DNA of 64,000 bases from Clostridia bacterium (lineage in GTDB: Bacteria; Bacillota; Clostridia; Oscillospirales; Acutalibacteraceae), in assembly GCA_017550105.1 (NCBI GenBank), contig JAFYLQ010000063.1, positions 96,367 through 160,366 of the forward strand. Reading direction: 5' to 3'. Every line of letters begins with the position of its first letter. Position 1 is the first letter of the stretch. The position numbers were made by a program, and so were the translations under genes. Of this stretch, positions 28,124 through 36,818 are shown one piece after another. The notes under the pieces were generated by a model. That model saw nothing but the letters and a program-made list of their open reading frames with translations. It had not been told where the DNA came from and did no database searches.

Positions 28124-28156
28124 AAAATCCCGCAAAGCCAAGCTTTGCGGGATTTT
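28124..28156. terminator. Bidirectional terminator between MATE and hup genes
   Basis: A 15-bp perfect stem (AAAATCCCGCAAAGC and complement) closes a 3-nt loop, with A/T tracts on both sides. Confidence 0.9.
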
Positions 28157-28165
28157 AAATTCATC

Positions 28166-28435
28166 TTATTTTACAGCGTCTTTGAGAGCTGCGCCTGCCT
28201 TAAATGCAGGAACCTTAGAAGCTTCAATCTTGATTGTTTCGCCTGTCTTGGGGTTACGGCCTTCCTTAGCTGCTCTTTCGCGTACTTCGAAAGTACCGAA
28301 ACCGATAAGCTGAACCTTATCGCCGTTAGCAAGAGCACCTTTAATACCGTCTAAAACTGCTGCTACTGCCTTATCTGCATCTTTCTTTGAGAAACCTGCA
28401 GCTGCAACTGCATTTACAAGATCTGTTTTGTTCAT
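28166..28435 (-). CDS. hup: HU-family DNA-binding protein
   Basis: 89 residues starting [11 protein letters not shown], with GGAGG upstream. The HU beta-arm signature [21 protein letters not shown] and the conserved tail with [14 protein letters not shown] are present. It bends and compacts DNA. It is the last gene of the leftward recJ-to-hup run but has its own upstream space (60 bp), so separate expression is likely. Confidence 0.95.
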   Translation of the reverse strand: MNKTDLVNAVAAAGFSKKDADKAVAAVLDGIKGALANGDKVQLIGFGTFEVRERAAKEGRNPKTGETIKIEASKVPAFKAGAALKDAVK

Positions 28436-28470
28436 TTTAAAATCCTCCAAAATTTGTTTTCTATTTTATA

Positions 28471-28486
28471 AATCGTAATCACGATT
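28471..28486 (-). promoter_or_regulatory. Inverted repeat upstream of hup
   Basis: AATCGT-AATC-ACGATT sits directly upstream of a TATAAA (-10-like, 28465-28470) on the minus strand, where a spacer would lie. No good -35 is seen, so an activator or repressor site is possible. Confidence 0.35.
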
Positions 28487-28495
28487 TTTATAGAC

Positions 28496-29296
28496 TTATT
28501 TTTGTTTTTTTGCTTCCTCCCAAAGCTCGTCAAGAGTCTCTAAGGAAGCGGTTTTCATATCTATGCCCTTTTCTTTGGCAAGGCCTTCGGTTATTGTGAA
28601 CCGCGCCATAAATTTCTTTGTGGCTTTGTCCAGTGCTGTTTCTGCCTCACAAGAGCAAAAACGTGCAACGTTTACTGCGGAGAAGAGTAAATCTCCAAGT
28701 TCATCTTCAACCCTTGCCTGATCCCCTGTTGAAAGAGCCTCTTTAAGTTCCTTGGTTTCCTCGTCGATTTTAAGGAAGGCGCCCTCGGCATTATCCCAAT
28801 CGAAGCCTGCCTTTTTTGCCTTTTCCTGAACCTTCTGGGCTTTCATAAGTGCGGGGTAAACAGCGGGGATTGCCGCCATTGCCTCACTCTGTGTTCTTTG
28901 CTTTTTGGTGGAACGCTTTATGTCGTCCCAATTTTTAAGAACCTCACCCGTTGAAGAAACCGAAACGTCACCAAAAACGTGGGGATGTCTGATAATAAGC
29001 TTCTGACAAATATCGTTGGCAACGTCGTCAATAGTGAACCAACCGTCGGTACGAGCCATATCGGAATGCATAAGCACCTGCAAAAGCACGTCGCCAAGCT
29101 CCTCCTGCATAAGCTCCTTATTGTTGGTATCTATTGCCTCGATAACCTCGTAGGTTTCCTCAAGGAAATTCTCACGGATTGAGGCGTGAGTTTGCTCCAT
29201 ATCCCAAGGGCAGCCGCCCGGTTCACGAAGAATACGGACAATTTCAACAAGGTCGTTGAACTGATATTTATCTTTAAAAGTAAAATTAATTGCCAT
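28496..29296 (-). CDS. mazG: Nucleoside triphosphate pyrophosphohydrolase MazG
   Basis: 266 residues, the two-domain form. The N-terminal MazG domain has CPWDMEQTHASIRENFLEETYE and EELGDVLLQVLMH; the second has a matching EDELGDLLFSAVN. It hydrolyses NTPs, including aberrant ones, and may lower ppGpp. It lies 17 bases after the flippase gene and just before hup, a common order in Clostridia. Confidence 0.92.
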   Translation of the reverse strand: MAINFTFKDKYQFNDLVEIVRILREPGGCPWDMEQTHASIRENFLEETYEVIEAIDTNNKELMQEELGDVLLQVLMHSDMARTDGWFTIDDVANDICQKLIIRHPHVFGDVSVSSTGEVLKNWDDIKRSTKKQRTQSEAMAAIPAVYPALMKAQKVQEKAKKAGFDWDNAEGAFLKIDEETKELKEALSTGDQARVEDELGDLLFSAVNVARFCSCEAETALDKATKKFMARFTITEGLAKEKGIDMKTASLETLDELWEEAKKQK

Positions 29297-29313
29297 AATT
29301 TACAACCTCTATT

Positions 29314-31101
29314 TTAACCTAAAAGCTTATATTTTTCAAGTATTTTTGCTATTTTTTCTCCCTTAGGAAGCATTAAAATGTCATCTTTTACCAATGTTTT
29401 GGTCAAAAGCACACAAATTCCGTATGCAAGTACCGCAACACCTATGGCAAGCAGACAGCAAAGGCTTCGACCACTGAGTCGGCTATCCTCATTGAATACG
29501 ATAAATTGATGCAACAATCTGAAGCTACCGTAGGCGGCACCACCGCAGACAACCGAAGAAATTATGGGCTTAACAAAAACAGATTTAATATCAAGCCTTA
29601 CGCCTGTTTCCTTACGAAGAACTATATAGTTACAAAGGATGCAGATGAAATAGAACACGCCTGTACCCACAACCGCACCCTTAAGGTTTATCTGCGGAAC
29701 ACCTATAAGAAGGTAGTTTAAGCCGATTTTGAAGGCACAACCTAAAAGAAGAGCTTTAACAGGAACGTCCGCCCTGCCGATTGCCTGAAGAATGTTTGTA
29801 AGAGGTGATGACAATGCAAGTATTGCCATCATAAGACCGTAAAGAGCAAGTATCGGTGCCGCAATTGCTATACCGTTTGATATATCACTGTCACCGCCGT
29901 AAAGGATACCTAAAATCGGCTCTGAAAGTACGAAGAAGCCGGCACCTGCAGGTAATGAAATAAGCATTGTAATTCTGAACACGGTATTAACCGAGCTGTT
30001 TACCGTTTTCATATCCTTTTTAGCAAGAGCACCCGAAATAACGGGAATTGCACTAACGCCCAAGGTCATAACAAGTGTGGGAACAAGGTTTCTGAAGTCG
30101 CTTGTCATACCGTATGCACCGAAAAGGAAGGTATGAATTTCCTCCAAGGGTGTGCCGCTTGCGGTAATGGATTCGCCGTAATTTGCCATAATAACGTCGT
30201 ATCCGCTTCCCACAATATCCTCAAGACGGCTTTGAATCATACTTGTATCAATAAAGTTTGTGATGTTAAGAACAAGGGAGCTCATAGCCGTGGGCAAAGC
30301 AATTTTTATAAGGTCCTTAAGTGTATCTTTTTTAGGAGATGCTAAAGGAGAATTAATGAGCATCTCTTTAGTGATACCGTCCTTTTTAATTTTGTGACGA
30401 AGGAAGGTATAAAGGGTAGCTAACGCAGTACCCAGAGTAACACCAAGAATTGCACCTGCCGAGGACATGGCATAAACTATGGATTTATCACTTGGGGTTT
30501 CAATAGCCTGACCAAGGAAGGTACCTGTCTGAGCAATTTGTGCATCGGCATACATTACGATACCGTAGGAGAAGGCAAGACCAAAAACAAGCTTGCCCAC
30601 AGTTTCAATAACCTGGGATATTGCCGTGGGGTACATATTATTAAGGCCCTCGTAATAGCCTCTGTATGTACTCATAACACAACAGAAGAAAATTGACGGA
30701 GCAATTGTAAGAACGCTGTAAATAGTGTTGGGGTTCTTAACTATAAAATTAGCGTAGGGGTATGATGCAAGAAGAATTGCGCCCGTTCCCAAAACACCCA
30801 ACAACAAGAATAGCGGGAAGGTTATTTTTAAAACCTGCTTAACGTCACGGTATTTACCCAATGCGGTATTTTTGGAAACAATGGCAGAAATAGCAACGGG
30901 AAGACCCGCCATTGAAATGCCGTAAACGGCGGTGTATATGCTGTAGGCAGAATCATAGTAGCCCGAGCCCAACACACCCAAAGCATCACGAAGGGGTATT
31001 TTATAAACCACGCCGATTACTTTAACAATAGCGGTAGCTATAACAAGCACCATTGCACCGCCTAAAATGCTTTGCTTTTTACTTGATGATTTTTCAGACA
31101 T
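29314..31101 (-). CDS. MOP-superfamily lipid/polysaccharide flippase (MurJ/SpoVB-like)
   Basis: 595 residues and about 14 membrane spans. The first helices (GGAMVLVIATAIVKVIGVVYK IPL region) and the pattern GYYDSAYSIYT match the SpoVB/MurJ group, which flips lipid-linked cell-wall or polysaccharide precursors. I start at MSEKSSSKK, with AAGGAG 7 bases upstream. Placement next to mazG is typical of Clostridial spoVB-type genes. Lipid II or another carrier cannot be distinguished. Confidence 0.85.
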   Translation of the reverse strand: MSEKSSSKKQSILGGAMVLVIATAIVKVIGVVYKIPLRDALGVLGSGYYDSAYSIYTAVYGISMAGLPVAISAIVSKNTALGKYRDVKQVLKITFPLFLLLGVLGTGAILLASYPYANFIVKNPNTIYSVLTIAPSIFFCCVMSTYRGYYEGLNNMYPTAISQVIETVGKLVFGLAFSYGIVMYADAQIAQTGTFLGQAIETPSDKSIVYAMSSAGAILGVTLGTALATLYTFLRHKIKKDGITKEMLINSPLASPKKDTLKDLIKIALPTAMSSLVLNITNFIDTSMIQSRLEDIVGSGYDVIMANYGESITASGTPLEEIHTFLFGAYGMTSDFRNLVPTLVMTLGVSAIPVISGALAKKDMKTVNSSVNTVFRITMLISLPAGAGFFVLSEPILGILYGGDSDISNGIAIAAPILALYGLMMAILALSSPLTNILQAIGRADVPVKALLLGCAFKIGLNYLLIGVPQINLKGAVVGTGVFYFICILCNYIVLRKETGVRLDIKSVFVKPIISSVVCGGAAYGSFRLLHQFIVFNEDSRLSGRSLCCLLAIGVAVLAYGICVLLTKTLVKDDILMLPKGEKIAKILEKYKLLG

Positions 31102-31105
31102 TTTC

Positions 31106-32035
31106 TTACTCCTTTGCACCTATAAATTCTCTTAAAAGGGAGTCTGCGGGAACACACTCGGAATTTATAGAGGGGAATTTTTCAAGACTGCTTATAAGTC
31201 TTTGTGATTCTTTATAAAACTCTGAGTCCTTCGGAAGCTCACTCAATAAATTTATTGCCAAATCCTTAAGAACACAGGTTTCATAAAGATGAATGGTATT
31301 AAGCCTTATATCCGCATTATTTTTAAACGGGAATAAATAAGTATCCTCGCCGTATCTTACGGTTATCCACATTTCGTAGGATTTCTGAACGGAATTACCG
31401 CGGAATTTATAATCCCTGACCATACGGCGTATAAAACGCATATTGCGTTTATTAAGCACGATATTTCCGTTTTCGTCGTATATACGCGACGAAATGTTAA
31501 TATAAATTTTCAATAACCTTTCGGCGGGTAAATGGTCGGTTATTTTAGGGTTCAAAGCATGAAGACCCTCAACAATAATAACGTCACCCTCCTGAATTTT
31601 AACGTGTCGGTATTCCGATTTTCTTTTACCCGTAAGAAAATCGAACTCGGGAAGATACGCTTCACTATTTGAAAGAAGCTCGGTCATTGTTTTTTGGAAG
31701 CACTCAATATCAAGAGCATCCACCGTTTCAAAATCAGGTGTGCCGTCGGGAAATCGGGGTGCATCGCAATTATCAACGTAATAATCGTCAAGGGATACGG
31801 TATGACTGTTAATCCCCAAGTCTAAAAGGTGTTCCCTTAATTTTTTAGCCGAGGTAGTTTTACCTGCAGAGCTTGGCCCTGCAATCATTACAATCTCGGT
31901 ACGACCGCTTTCCGCAATATCACGGGCAATTTTTTTGATTTTATTGTTATATCTGTTTTCACATTGAGCAATAAATTTTTCGGGCTCCGCAGCAGCGGTT
32001 TTTATGTATTCAACCGTATTATTCTTGTTAGCCAT
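31106..32035 (-). CDS. Nucleoside (uridine)/phosphoribulokinase-like kinase
   Basis: 309 residues. P-loop GPSSAGKTTSAKK, then LDDYYVD and VIIVEGLHALNP match the uridine kinase/PRK fold. Clostridial homologues often carry an N-terminal TGS-like half; here only about 35 residues precede the kinase, so this is the short form. The ATG at 32035 has GAGGAGGG upstream. It lies 4 bases before the flippase start. Confidence 0.78.
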   Translation of the reverse strand: MANKNNTVEYIKTAAAEPEKFIAQCENRYNNKIKKIARDIAESGRTEIVMIAGPSSAGKTTSAKKLREHLLDLGINSHTVSLDDYYVDNCDAPRFPDGTPDFETVDALDIECFQKTMTELLSNSEAYLPEFDFLTGKRKSEYRHVKIQEGDVIIVEGLHALNPKITDHLPAERLLKIYINISSRIYDENGNIVLNKRNMRFIRRMVRDYKFRGNSVQKSYEMWITVRYGEDTYLFPFKNNADIRLNTIHLYETCVLKDLAINLLSELPKDSEFYKESQRLISSLEKFPSINSECVPADSLLREFIGAKE

Positions 32036-32051
32036 ACACACCCTCCTCTAT

Positions 32052-33518
32052 TTATTGGTACTCACCGAAAAAGGTTGATATTCTTTCTTTTTTCTCTAAA
32101 AGCTCAGAAAATCTTGATATGTATTCAAAGGGGAATTTGTAATTGAAAATTCTTTCGATTTTTTCAATCCCCGGCGAAAGCAATTTAGTTACGCTACCTG
32201 CACCTACTGAAAGTATATGCTGATATTCCTCCATCATAAGAACATTATATTTACATTCCTTATGCTCCTTGCACCAGCCTACGTTTTCAAAATTACCCAA
32301 AGCCTTGCTTTGACGGTACATATAGTAGGGATAATAGCCTGACTTTGTAAGCACTTTCTTTGCATAATCAAGCATTTTAGCAACGTCCTTTTCACTTACG
32401 GAGCCACTTTCGTTTTCCGTAACGATGGTTGATGAACGCTTCAATGCAAGGGTGTGGACGGTTATGTTTTCAGCACCTAAGGCAATGGCTTTATCCACAC
32501 TGTTCTTAAAGCCCTCTAAGGTATCCGTAGGAAGCCCTGCTATTAAATCCATATTGATACAATCAAAGCCGATTTCACGTGCAAGGTTGTATTTTTCTAT
32601 TGTAAGCTCTGCAGAATGCTTTCTGCCGATGGCTTCAAGAACACCGTTTGAAAAGGTCTGTGGATTAATGCTTATTCTACCCACCTTATGTTTTTTGAGA
32701 ACCTGAAGCTTTTCAGGTGTAATCGTGTCGGGTCTGCCCGCTTCCACGGTGTACTCGGTACAATTTGTTAAATCAAAATTATCTTCAATTGCGCTTAAAA
32801 CCCTGTCCAAATCCTCTGCAGAAAGGGTTGTGGGTGTACCGCCACCCCAATAAACGCTTGTAAGCTTAAGCTCGTTTTCCTTAGCTTTCAAGCCTGTGAA
32901 GGCAATTTCTTCGCAAAGCTTATTAACGTACTCGGGCATTAATTTTTTTGCACTATCAGTGCCGATTGAATGAGAAACAAACGAACAATACGAGCATCTT
33001 GTGGGGCAAAAAGGAATACTGACGTAAAGACTGAAGCTTTTTTCGTCAATGCTTTTTACAATTTCAATTTCCCTTTTGGCAACGCTTAAGGCAAGCTCGG
33101 TTTTTTCGGGAGTTGCAAAGAAATGATTTATAAAATAGTCCCTTGCGGTTTCCTCGTTGGTTTCGAGCATTTTGTTCATTATGAGTTTTGATGGTCTGAC
33201 ACCGGTGAGCATACCCCAACCGGGCGCAAAACCGCAAAGCTCCTTTAACAAAGGGTATGCAAGGGACAAAAGCTCGTATTCCTCATCGGTAACCTCTTCA
33301 TTTTTAAGACTTTTTTCGTTTGAAAGAGTTTCACCCTTATACGAAAATGCCGCCTTAAAGGTTACGTTACCCTCTGCTCGGATTATTTCGGTATAGAAAT
33401 AATCCCCTGCATCCTCTGTAAATTCTTTTAACGCAATATTCTTTTCCAACGGAAAAAACAACATCAGAAGTTTTTCCGTTTCATATAAAAATTCGTGTGA
33501 TATACAATATAAATTCAT
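32052..33518 (-). CDS. hemZ: Oxygen-independent coproporphyrinogen III oxidase-like radical SAM protein HemZ
   Basis: 488 residues. An N-terminal domain of about 150 residues precedes the radical-SAM core with CPTRCSYC, the CxxxCxxC motif that binds the 4Fe-4S cluster, then YWGGGTPT and VEAGRPDTI. The layout matches HemZ of Firmicutes rather than HemN. Some members are haem-handling enzymes without proven oxidase activity, so the reaction is tentative. It overlaps the MBL gene stop by 4 bases. Confidence 0.85.
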   Translation of the reverse strand: MNLYCISHEFLYETEKLLMLFFPLEKNIALKEFTEDAGDYFYTEIIRAEGNVTFKAAFSYKGETLSNEKSLKNEEVTDEEYELLSLAYPLLKELCGFAPGWGMLTGVRPSKLIMNKMLETNEETARDYFINHFFATPEKTELALSVAKREIEIVKSIDEKSFSLYVSIPFCPTRCSYCSFVSHSIGTDSAKKLMPEYVNKLCEEIAFTGLKAKENELKLTSVYWGGGTPTTLSAEDLDRVLSAIEDNFDLTNCTEYTVEAGRPDTITPEKLQVLKKHKVGRISINPQTFSNGVLEAIGRKHSAELTIEKYNLAREIGFDCINMDLIAGLPTDTLEGFKNSVDKAIALGAENITVHTLALKRSSTIVTENESGSVSEKDVAKMLDYAKKVLTKSGYYPYYMYRQSKALGNFENVGWCKEHKECKYNVLMMEEYQHILSVGAGSVTKLLSPGIEKIERIFNYKFPFEYISRFSELLEKKERISTFFGEYQ

Positions 33519-34144
33519 CTTAAATACATATTATATTCTGTTTCGTATTTTACTGTTGTGGCTTCACCGTGACCGCTATAAATTTTAACGTCCTCGGGAA
33601 GTCTTTTTATCTTCTGCAGGGTATTCATAAGCACCGTCATACTGCCGCCGTTAAAATCCGTGCGACCTATACTGCCCTTAAAAATAGTATCACCCGTAAA
33701 TATAGCCTTTTCATCCTTACTGTAATACATTACTCCACCCTCGGAGTGACCTGGCGCACTTATAACGTCAAAGGTGATTTCACCTATAGTGATTTTATCG
33801 CCGCCGTTTAAAACCCTGTCGGCAACCGTGGGATAAAAGGGTGCTCCGAAAAATGATGCAAGGCTTACAACACTATCACTAAGTGCCACACAGTCTTTTT
33901 CACCGATTAGGATTTCACTTTCGGGGTATTTCTCTTTTAATCTGCTCACACCCTGAATATGGTCAAAATGACCGTGGGTACAAAGAATATATTTTAATTC
34001 CTCTATTCCTGCATCCTTAATCGCCTTTAAAAGTGACGGGGTAAAATCGCCAGGGTCAATAACTGCACCGATTTTTGTTTTTTCGTCACAGATTATATAG
34101 CAATTAGCACTTACAGGACCTATAGGAAGGGTCGTAATATACAT
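33515..34144 (-). CDS. MBL-fold metallo-hydrolase (glyoxalase II-like)
   Basis: 209 residues. The zinc motif CTHGHFDHIQG and later His in SAPGHSEGG and YSGHGEATT are present. Such proteins hydrolyse thioesters or similar; the substrate is unknown. The ATG at 34144 has TGGAGTG upstream and lies just after the dtd stop codon. This dtd-MBL-hemZ order is conserved in Clostridia. Confidence 0.85.
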   Translation of the reverse strand: MYITTLPIGPVSANCYIICDEKTKIGAVIDPGDFTPSLLKAIKDAGIEELKYILCTHGHFDHIQGVSRLKEKYPESEILIGEKDCVALSDSVVSLASFFGAPFYPTVADRVLNGGDKITIGEITFDVISAPGHSEGGVMYYSKDEKAIFTGDTIFKGSIGRTDFNGGSMTVLMNTLQKIKRLPEDVKIYSGHGEATTVKYETEYNMYLR

Positions 34145-34145
34145 T

Positions 34146-34601
34146 TTAAACACTCCAGATATCAGTATCAAAGCATATTGTAACGGGACCGTCGTTAATA
34201 AGCTCCACCTTCATATCCGCACCAAAAACGCCCTTTTCAACACGCTTAACGCCGTATTCCGAAAGCTTCTGACAGTATAATTCATACAATTCATTAGCTC
34301 GTACGGGCTCCTCGCTTGGTGTAAAAGAGGGTCTGTTGCCTTTTTTACAATCGGCACAAAGGGTGAACTGTGAAATTGCTAAGATATCACCCTCAACGTC
34401 AAGGACGGATAAATTCATTTTACCCATATCATCCTCAAAAACACGTAAGGCTGCGGTTTTTTTAGCCAACAAATCCGCGTGTTTTTCCGTATCGCCCTTG
34501 GTAACGCCAACAAGTATCATATAGCCCTTACCCGAGCTACCCACAACCCTACCGTCAACACTAACGGAGCTTTTTATAACACGTTGTATTACTGCCTTCA
34601 T
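34146..34601 (-). CDS. dtd: D-aminoacyl-tRNA deacylase
   Basis: 151 residues. It removes D-amino acids (and glycine from tRNA-Ala) from tRNA. The cross-subunit active-site motifs SQFTL and NRPSF are present; the second is usually GNRPSF with a Pro that gives chirality control. It overlaps the relA stop as ATGA, so translation is coupled. Confidence 0.93.
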   Translation of the reverse strand: MKAVIQRVIKSSVSVDGRVVGSSGKGYMILVGVTKGDTEKHADLLAKKTAALRVFEDDMGKMNLSVLDVEGDILAISQFTLCADCKKGNRPSFTPSEEPVRANELYELYCQKLSEYGVKRVEKGVFGADMKVELINDGPVTICFDTDIWSV

Positions 34602-36805
34602 GAGTTACTGCTCCTTGTTACGTTAATAACACCGTTGATTTTTTTGAGCTTGGATATAACCACGTTAAGGAAATCCGTGCTCTTAACGGTAATGGTAAGG
34701 TAAACGTAAGCCTTGTCGTCCTTAAGCTCACGTGTGTTAATAGCGTTAATCATAACGCGCATATCCGCAAGAAGTGTGGCAACGTCCGCCATAAGAGCCA
34801 CTCGGCTCTCGCAAAGAATGGCAAGTCCCGCCTTGAATTCCTGCATAGAGTTACCCGTAAGCCAGCGGGCACTTACCCAACGCTCAGGCTCCTCGCAGGA
34901 AACTATATCCTTGGGTACGTTCGAGCAGTCACGCTTATGAATTGACACACCGTGGCCACGTGTGATGAAGCCTATAATTTCATCACCGGGAATGGGTGCA
35001 CAGCAACGTGAAAGCTTAATAAGGCAATTGTCAATACCCTCAATTGTAACACCCTCGCCAACGGCACGCTTAGTCGTTTTTGAGCTATCCTGAACCTTGA
35101 TTTCCTTGGGCTGATGAAGTGATGAAAGGCGATTATATTCATCCCTGATAAAGGGCATAACCCTCGACATAAAAATACCGCCGTAGCCAATAGCCGCATA
35201 AAAATCATCAACTGTTGCGCAATGCTGTCTTTCGGCAAGGGCTTCAATAAGGCTCTTGTATTCCTCGTCGGTAAAACGCATTTTGTTACGCTTGATTTCT
35301 CTTTCAAGCTCCGTGCGACCCTCAATAATATTTTCCTCGCGTCGTTCCTTCTTGAACCATGCGCGGATTTTAGTTCTTGCACTACTTGTTTTTACTATAT
35401 TGAGCCAGTCACGGCTGGGACCCTTGCCGGGCTGTGACGAGGTAAGAATTTCAACGATGTCACCTGTTTGCACCTTATAATCAAGGGGCACGATTCTGCC
35501 GCCAACCTTGGCACCGACCATTTTAGTACCAACGGCAGAGTGAATTGCATAAGCAAAGTCGATAACCGTAGCACCCGAGGGAAGGTCGATAACGTCACCC
35601 TTAGGAGTGAACACAAAAACCTCCTCGGCTACAAAATCGCTTTTGATTGTGCGAACAATATCCTTAACGTCGTCCGCTTCCTTCTGTGTTTCAAGAAGTT
35701 GACGAATCCACGCAAGACGTTCCTCAATATTCTGCTTACCCTTAAGACCCAATTTGTATTTCCAATGGGCGGCAATACCGAATTCTGCAGTTTTATGCAT
35801 ATCCCACGTACGTATCTGCACCTCAAAGGGAATACCCGCCTTACCGATAACGGTGGTGTGAAGTGACTGATACATATTGGGCTTGGGGGTTGAAATATAG
35901 TCCTTGAATCTGCCGGGAATAGGCTTGAACATATCGTGGATAATACCAAGACAGTCGTAGCACTCAATAACCGAATTTACTATAATTCTAACGGCATATA
36001 TATCGTAAATTTCGTCGAAATTTTTGTTCTGCATATACATTTTACGGTATATGCCGTGAACACTTTTGATTCTGGCTTCAAGAGCCGCCTCGGGCACAAC
36101 CTCGTGAACTCTTTCGCCGATTTGTTTTTTAATGGTTTCAAGGAATTCGTTATGGGATTTACCCTGCTTTGAAAGCTCCTCCTCGATTTCATTATAGCCA
36201 ATGGGGTCAAGGAAGCTTATGGCTCTGTCCTCAAGCTCCTCCTTAATGGCTCTGATACCTAAGCGGTGAGCAATGGGAGCGTAAATTTCAAGAGTTTCAA
36301 GGGCTTTATCCCTACGCTTCTGAGGTGCAACGAAATTAAGGGTTCTGATATTATGCAGACGGTCCGCAAGCTTGATGATAATAACCCTGATATCCTCACT
36401 CATTGCAAGGAGCATTTTTCTTACGTTTTCTGCCTGCTGCTCCTCTTTATCCTTAATATCAAGGGGAACCTTACCCAATTTGGTAAGTCCGTCAACAAGG
36501 GCTGCAACCTCATTACCGAACTCCTTATTTACTTCTTCGAGAGTTAAGTCCGTATCTTCAACAGTATCGTGAAGCATTGCCGCCGCAACGGATTGATAAT
36601 CCATACCGTAATCGAGCACAATTTTTGCAACTGCCACAGGGTGAATAATATAGGGTTCACCCGAACGACGCTTCTGCCCGTTGTGCTTCTGACTTGCTAT
36701 TTCGAACGCCTTTTCTATAACGGCAACCTCTTTTTCGTTAAACTGAGCCGCCGCCTGTTCCCTGAGCTCGTTATACATAAGCTCAACACTCATATTTCCG
36801 TCCAC
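34598..36805 (-). CDS. relA: Bifunctional (p)ppGpp synthetase/hydrolase (Rel)
   Basis: About 735 residues. Order: HD hydrolase (MLHDTVEDTD), synthetase domain with KPNMYQSLHTTV, TGS (FVFTPKGDVIDLPSGAT), a zinc-finger-like region with CCAPIPGDEI, and a C-terminal ACT domain. Full set, so both synthesis and hydrolysis are expected. The GTG at 36805 has GGGGGTGA 5 bases upstream; an ATG lies four codons later. Confidence 0.92.
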   Translation of the reverse strand: MDGNMSVELMYNELREQAAAQFNEKEVAVIEKAFEIASQKHNGQKRRSGEPYIIHPVAVAKIVLDYGMDYQSVAAAMLHDTVEDTDLTLEEVNKEFGNEVAALVDGLTKLGKVPLDIKDKEEQQAENVRKMLLAMSEDIRVIIIKLADRLHNIRTLNFVAPQKRRDKALETLEIYAPIAHRLGIRAIKEELEDRAISFLDPIGYNEIEEELSKQGKSHNEFLETIKKQIGERVHEVVPEAALEARIKSVHGIYRKMYMQNKNFDEIYDIYAVRIIVNSVIECYDCLGIIHDMFKPIPGRFKDYISTPKPNMYQSLHTTVIGKAGIPFEVQIRTWDMHKTAEFGIAAHWKYKLGLKGKQNIEERLAWIRQLLETQKEADDVKDIVRTIKSDFVAEEVFVFTPKGDVIDLPSGATVIDFAYAIHSAVGTKMVGAKVGGRIVPLDYKVQTGDIVEILTSSQPGKGPSRDWLNIVKTSSARTKIRAWFKKERREENIIEGRTELEREIKRNKMRFTDEEYKSLIEALAERQHCATVDDFYAAIGYGGIFMSRVMPFIRDEYNRLSSLHQPKEIKVQDSSKTTKRAVGEGVTIEGIDNCLIKLSRCCAPIPGDEIIGFITRGHGVSIHKRDCSNVPKDIVSCEEPERWVSARWLTGNSMQEFKAGLAILCESRVALMADVATLLADMRVMINAINTRELKDDKAYVYLTITVKSTDFLNVVISKLKKINGVINVTRSSNS

Positions 36806-36818
36806 ATTTTCACCCCCT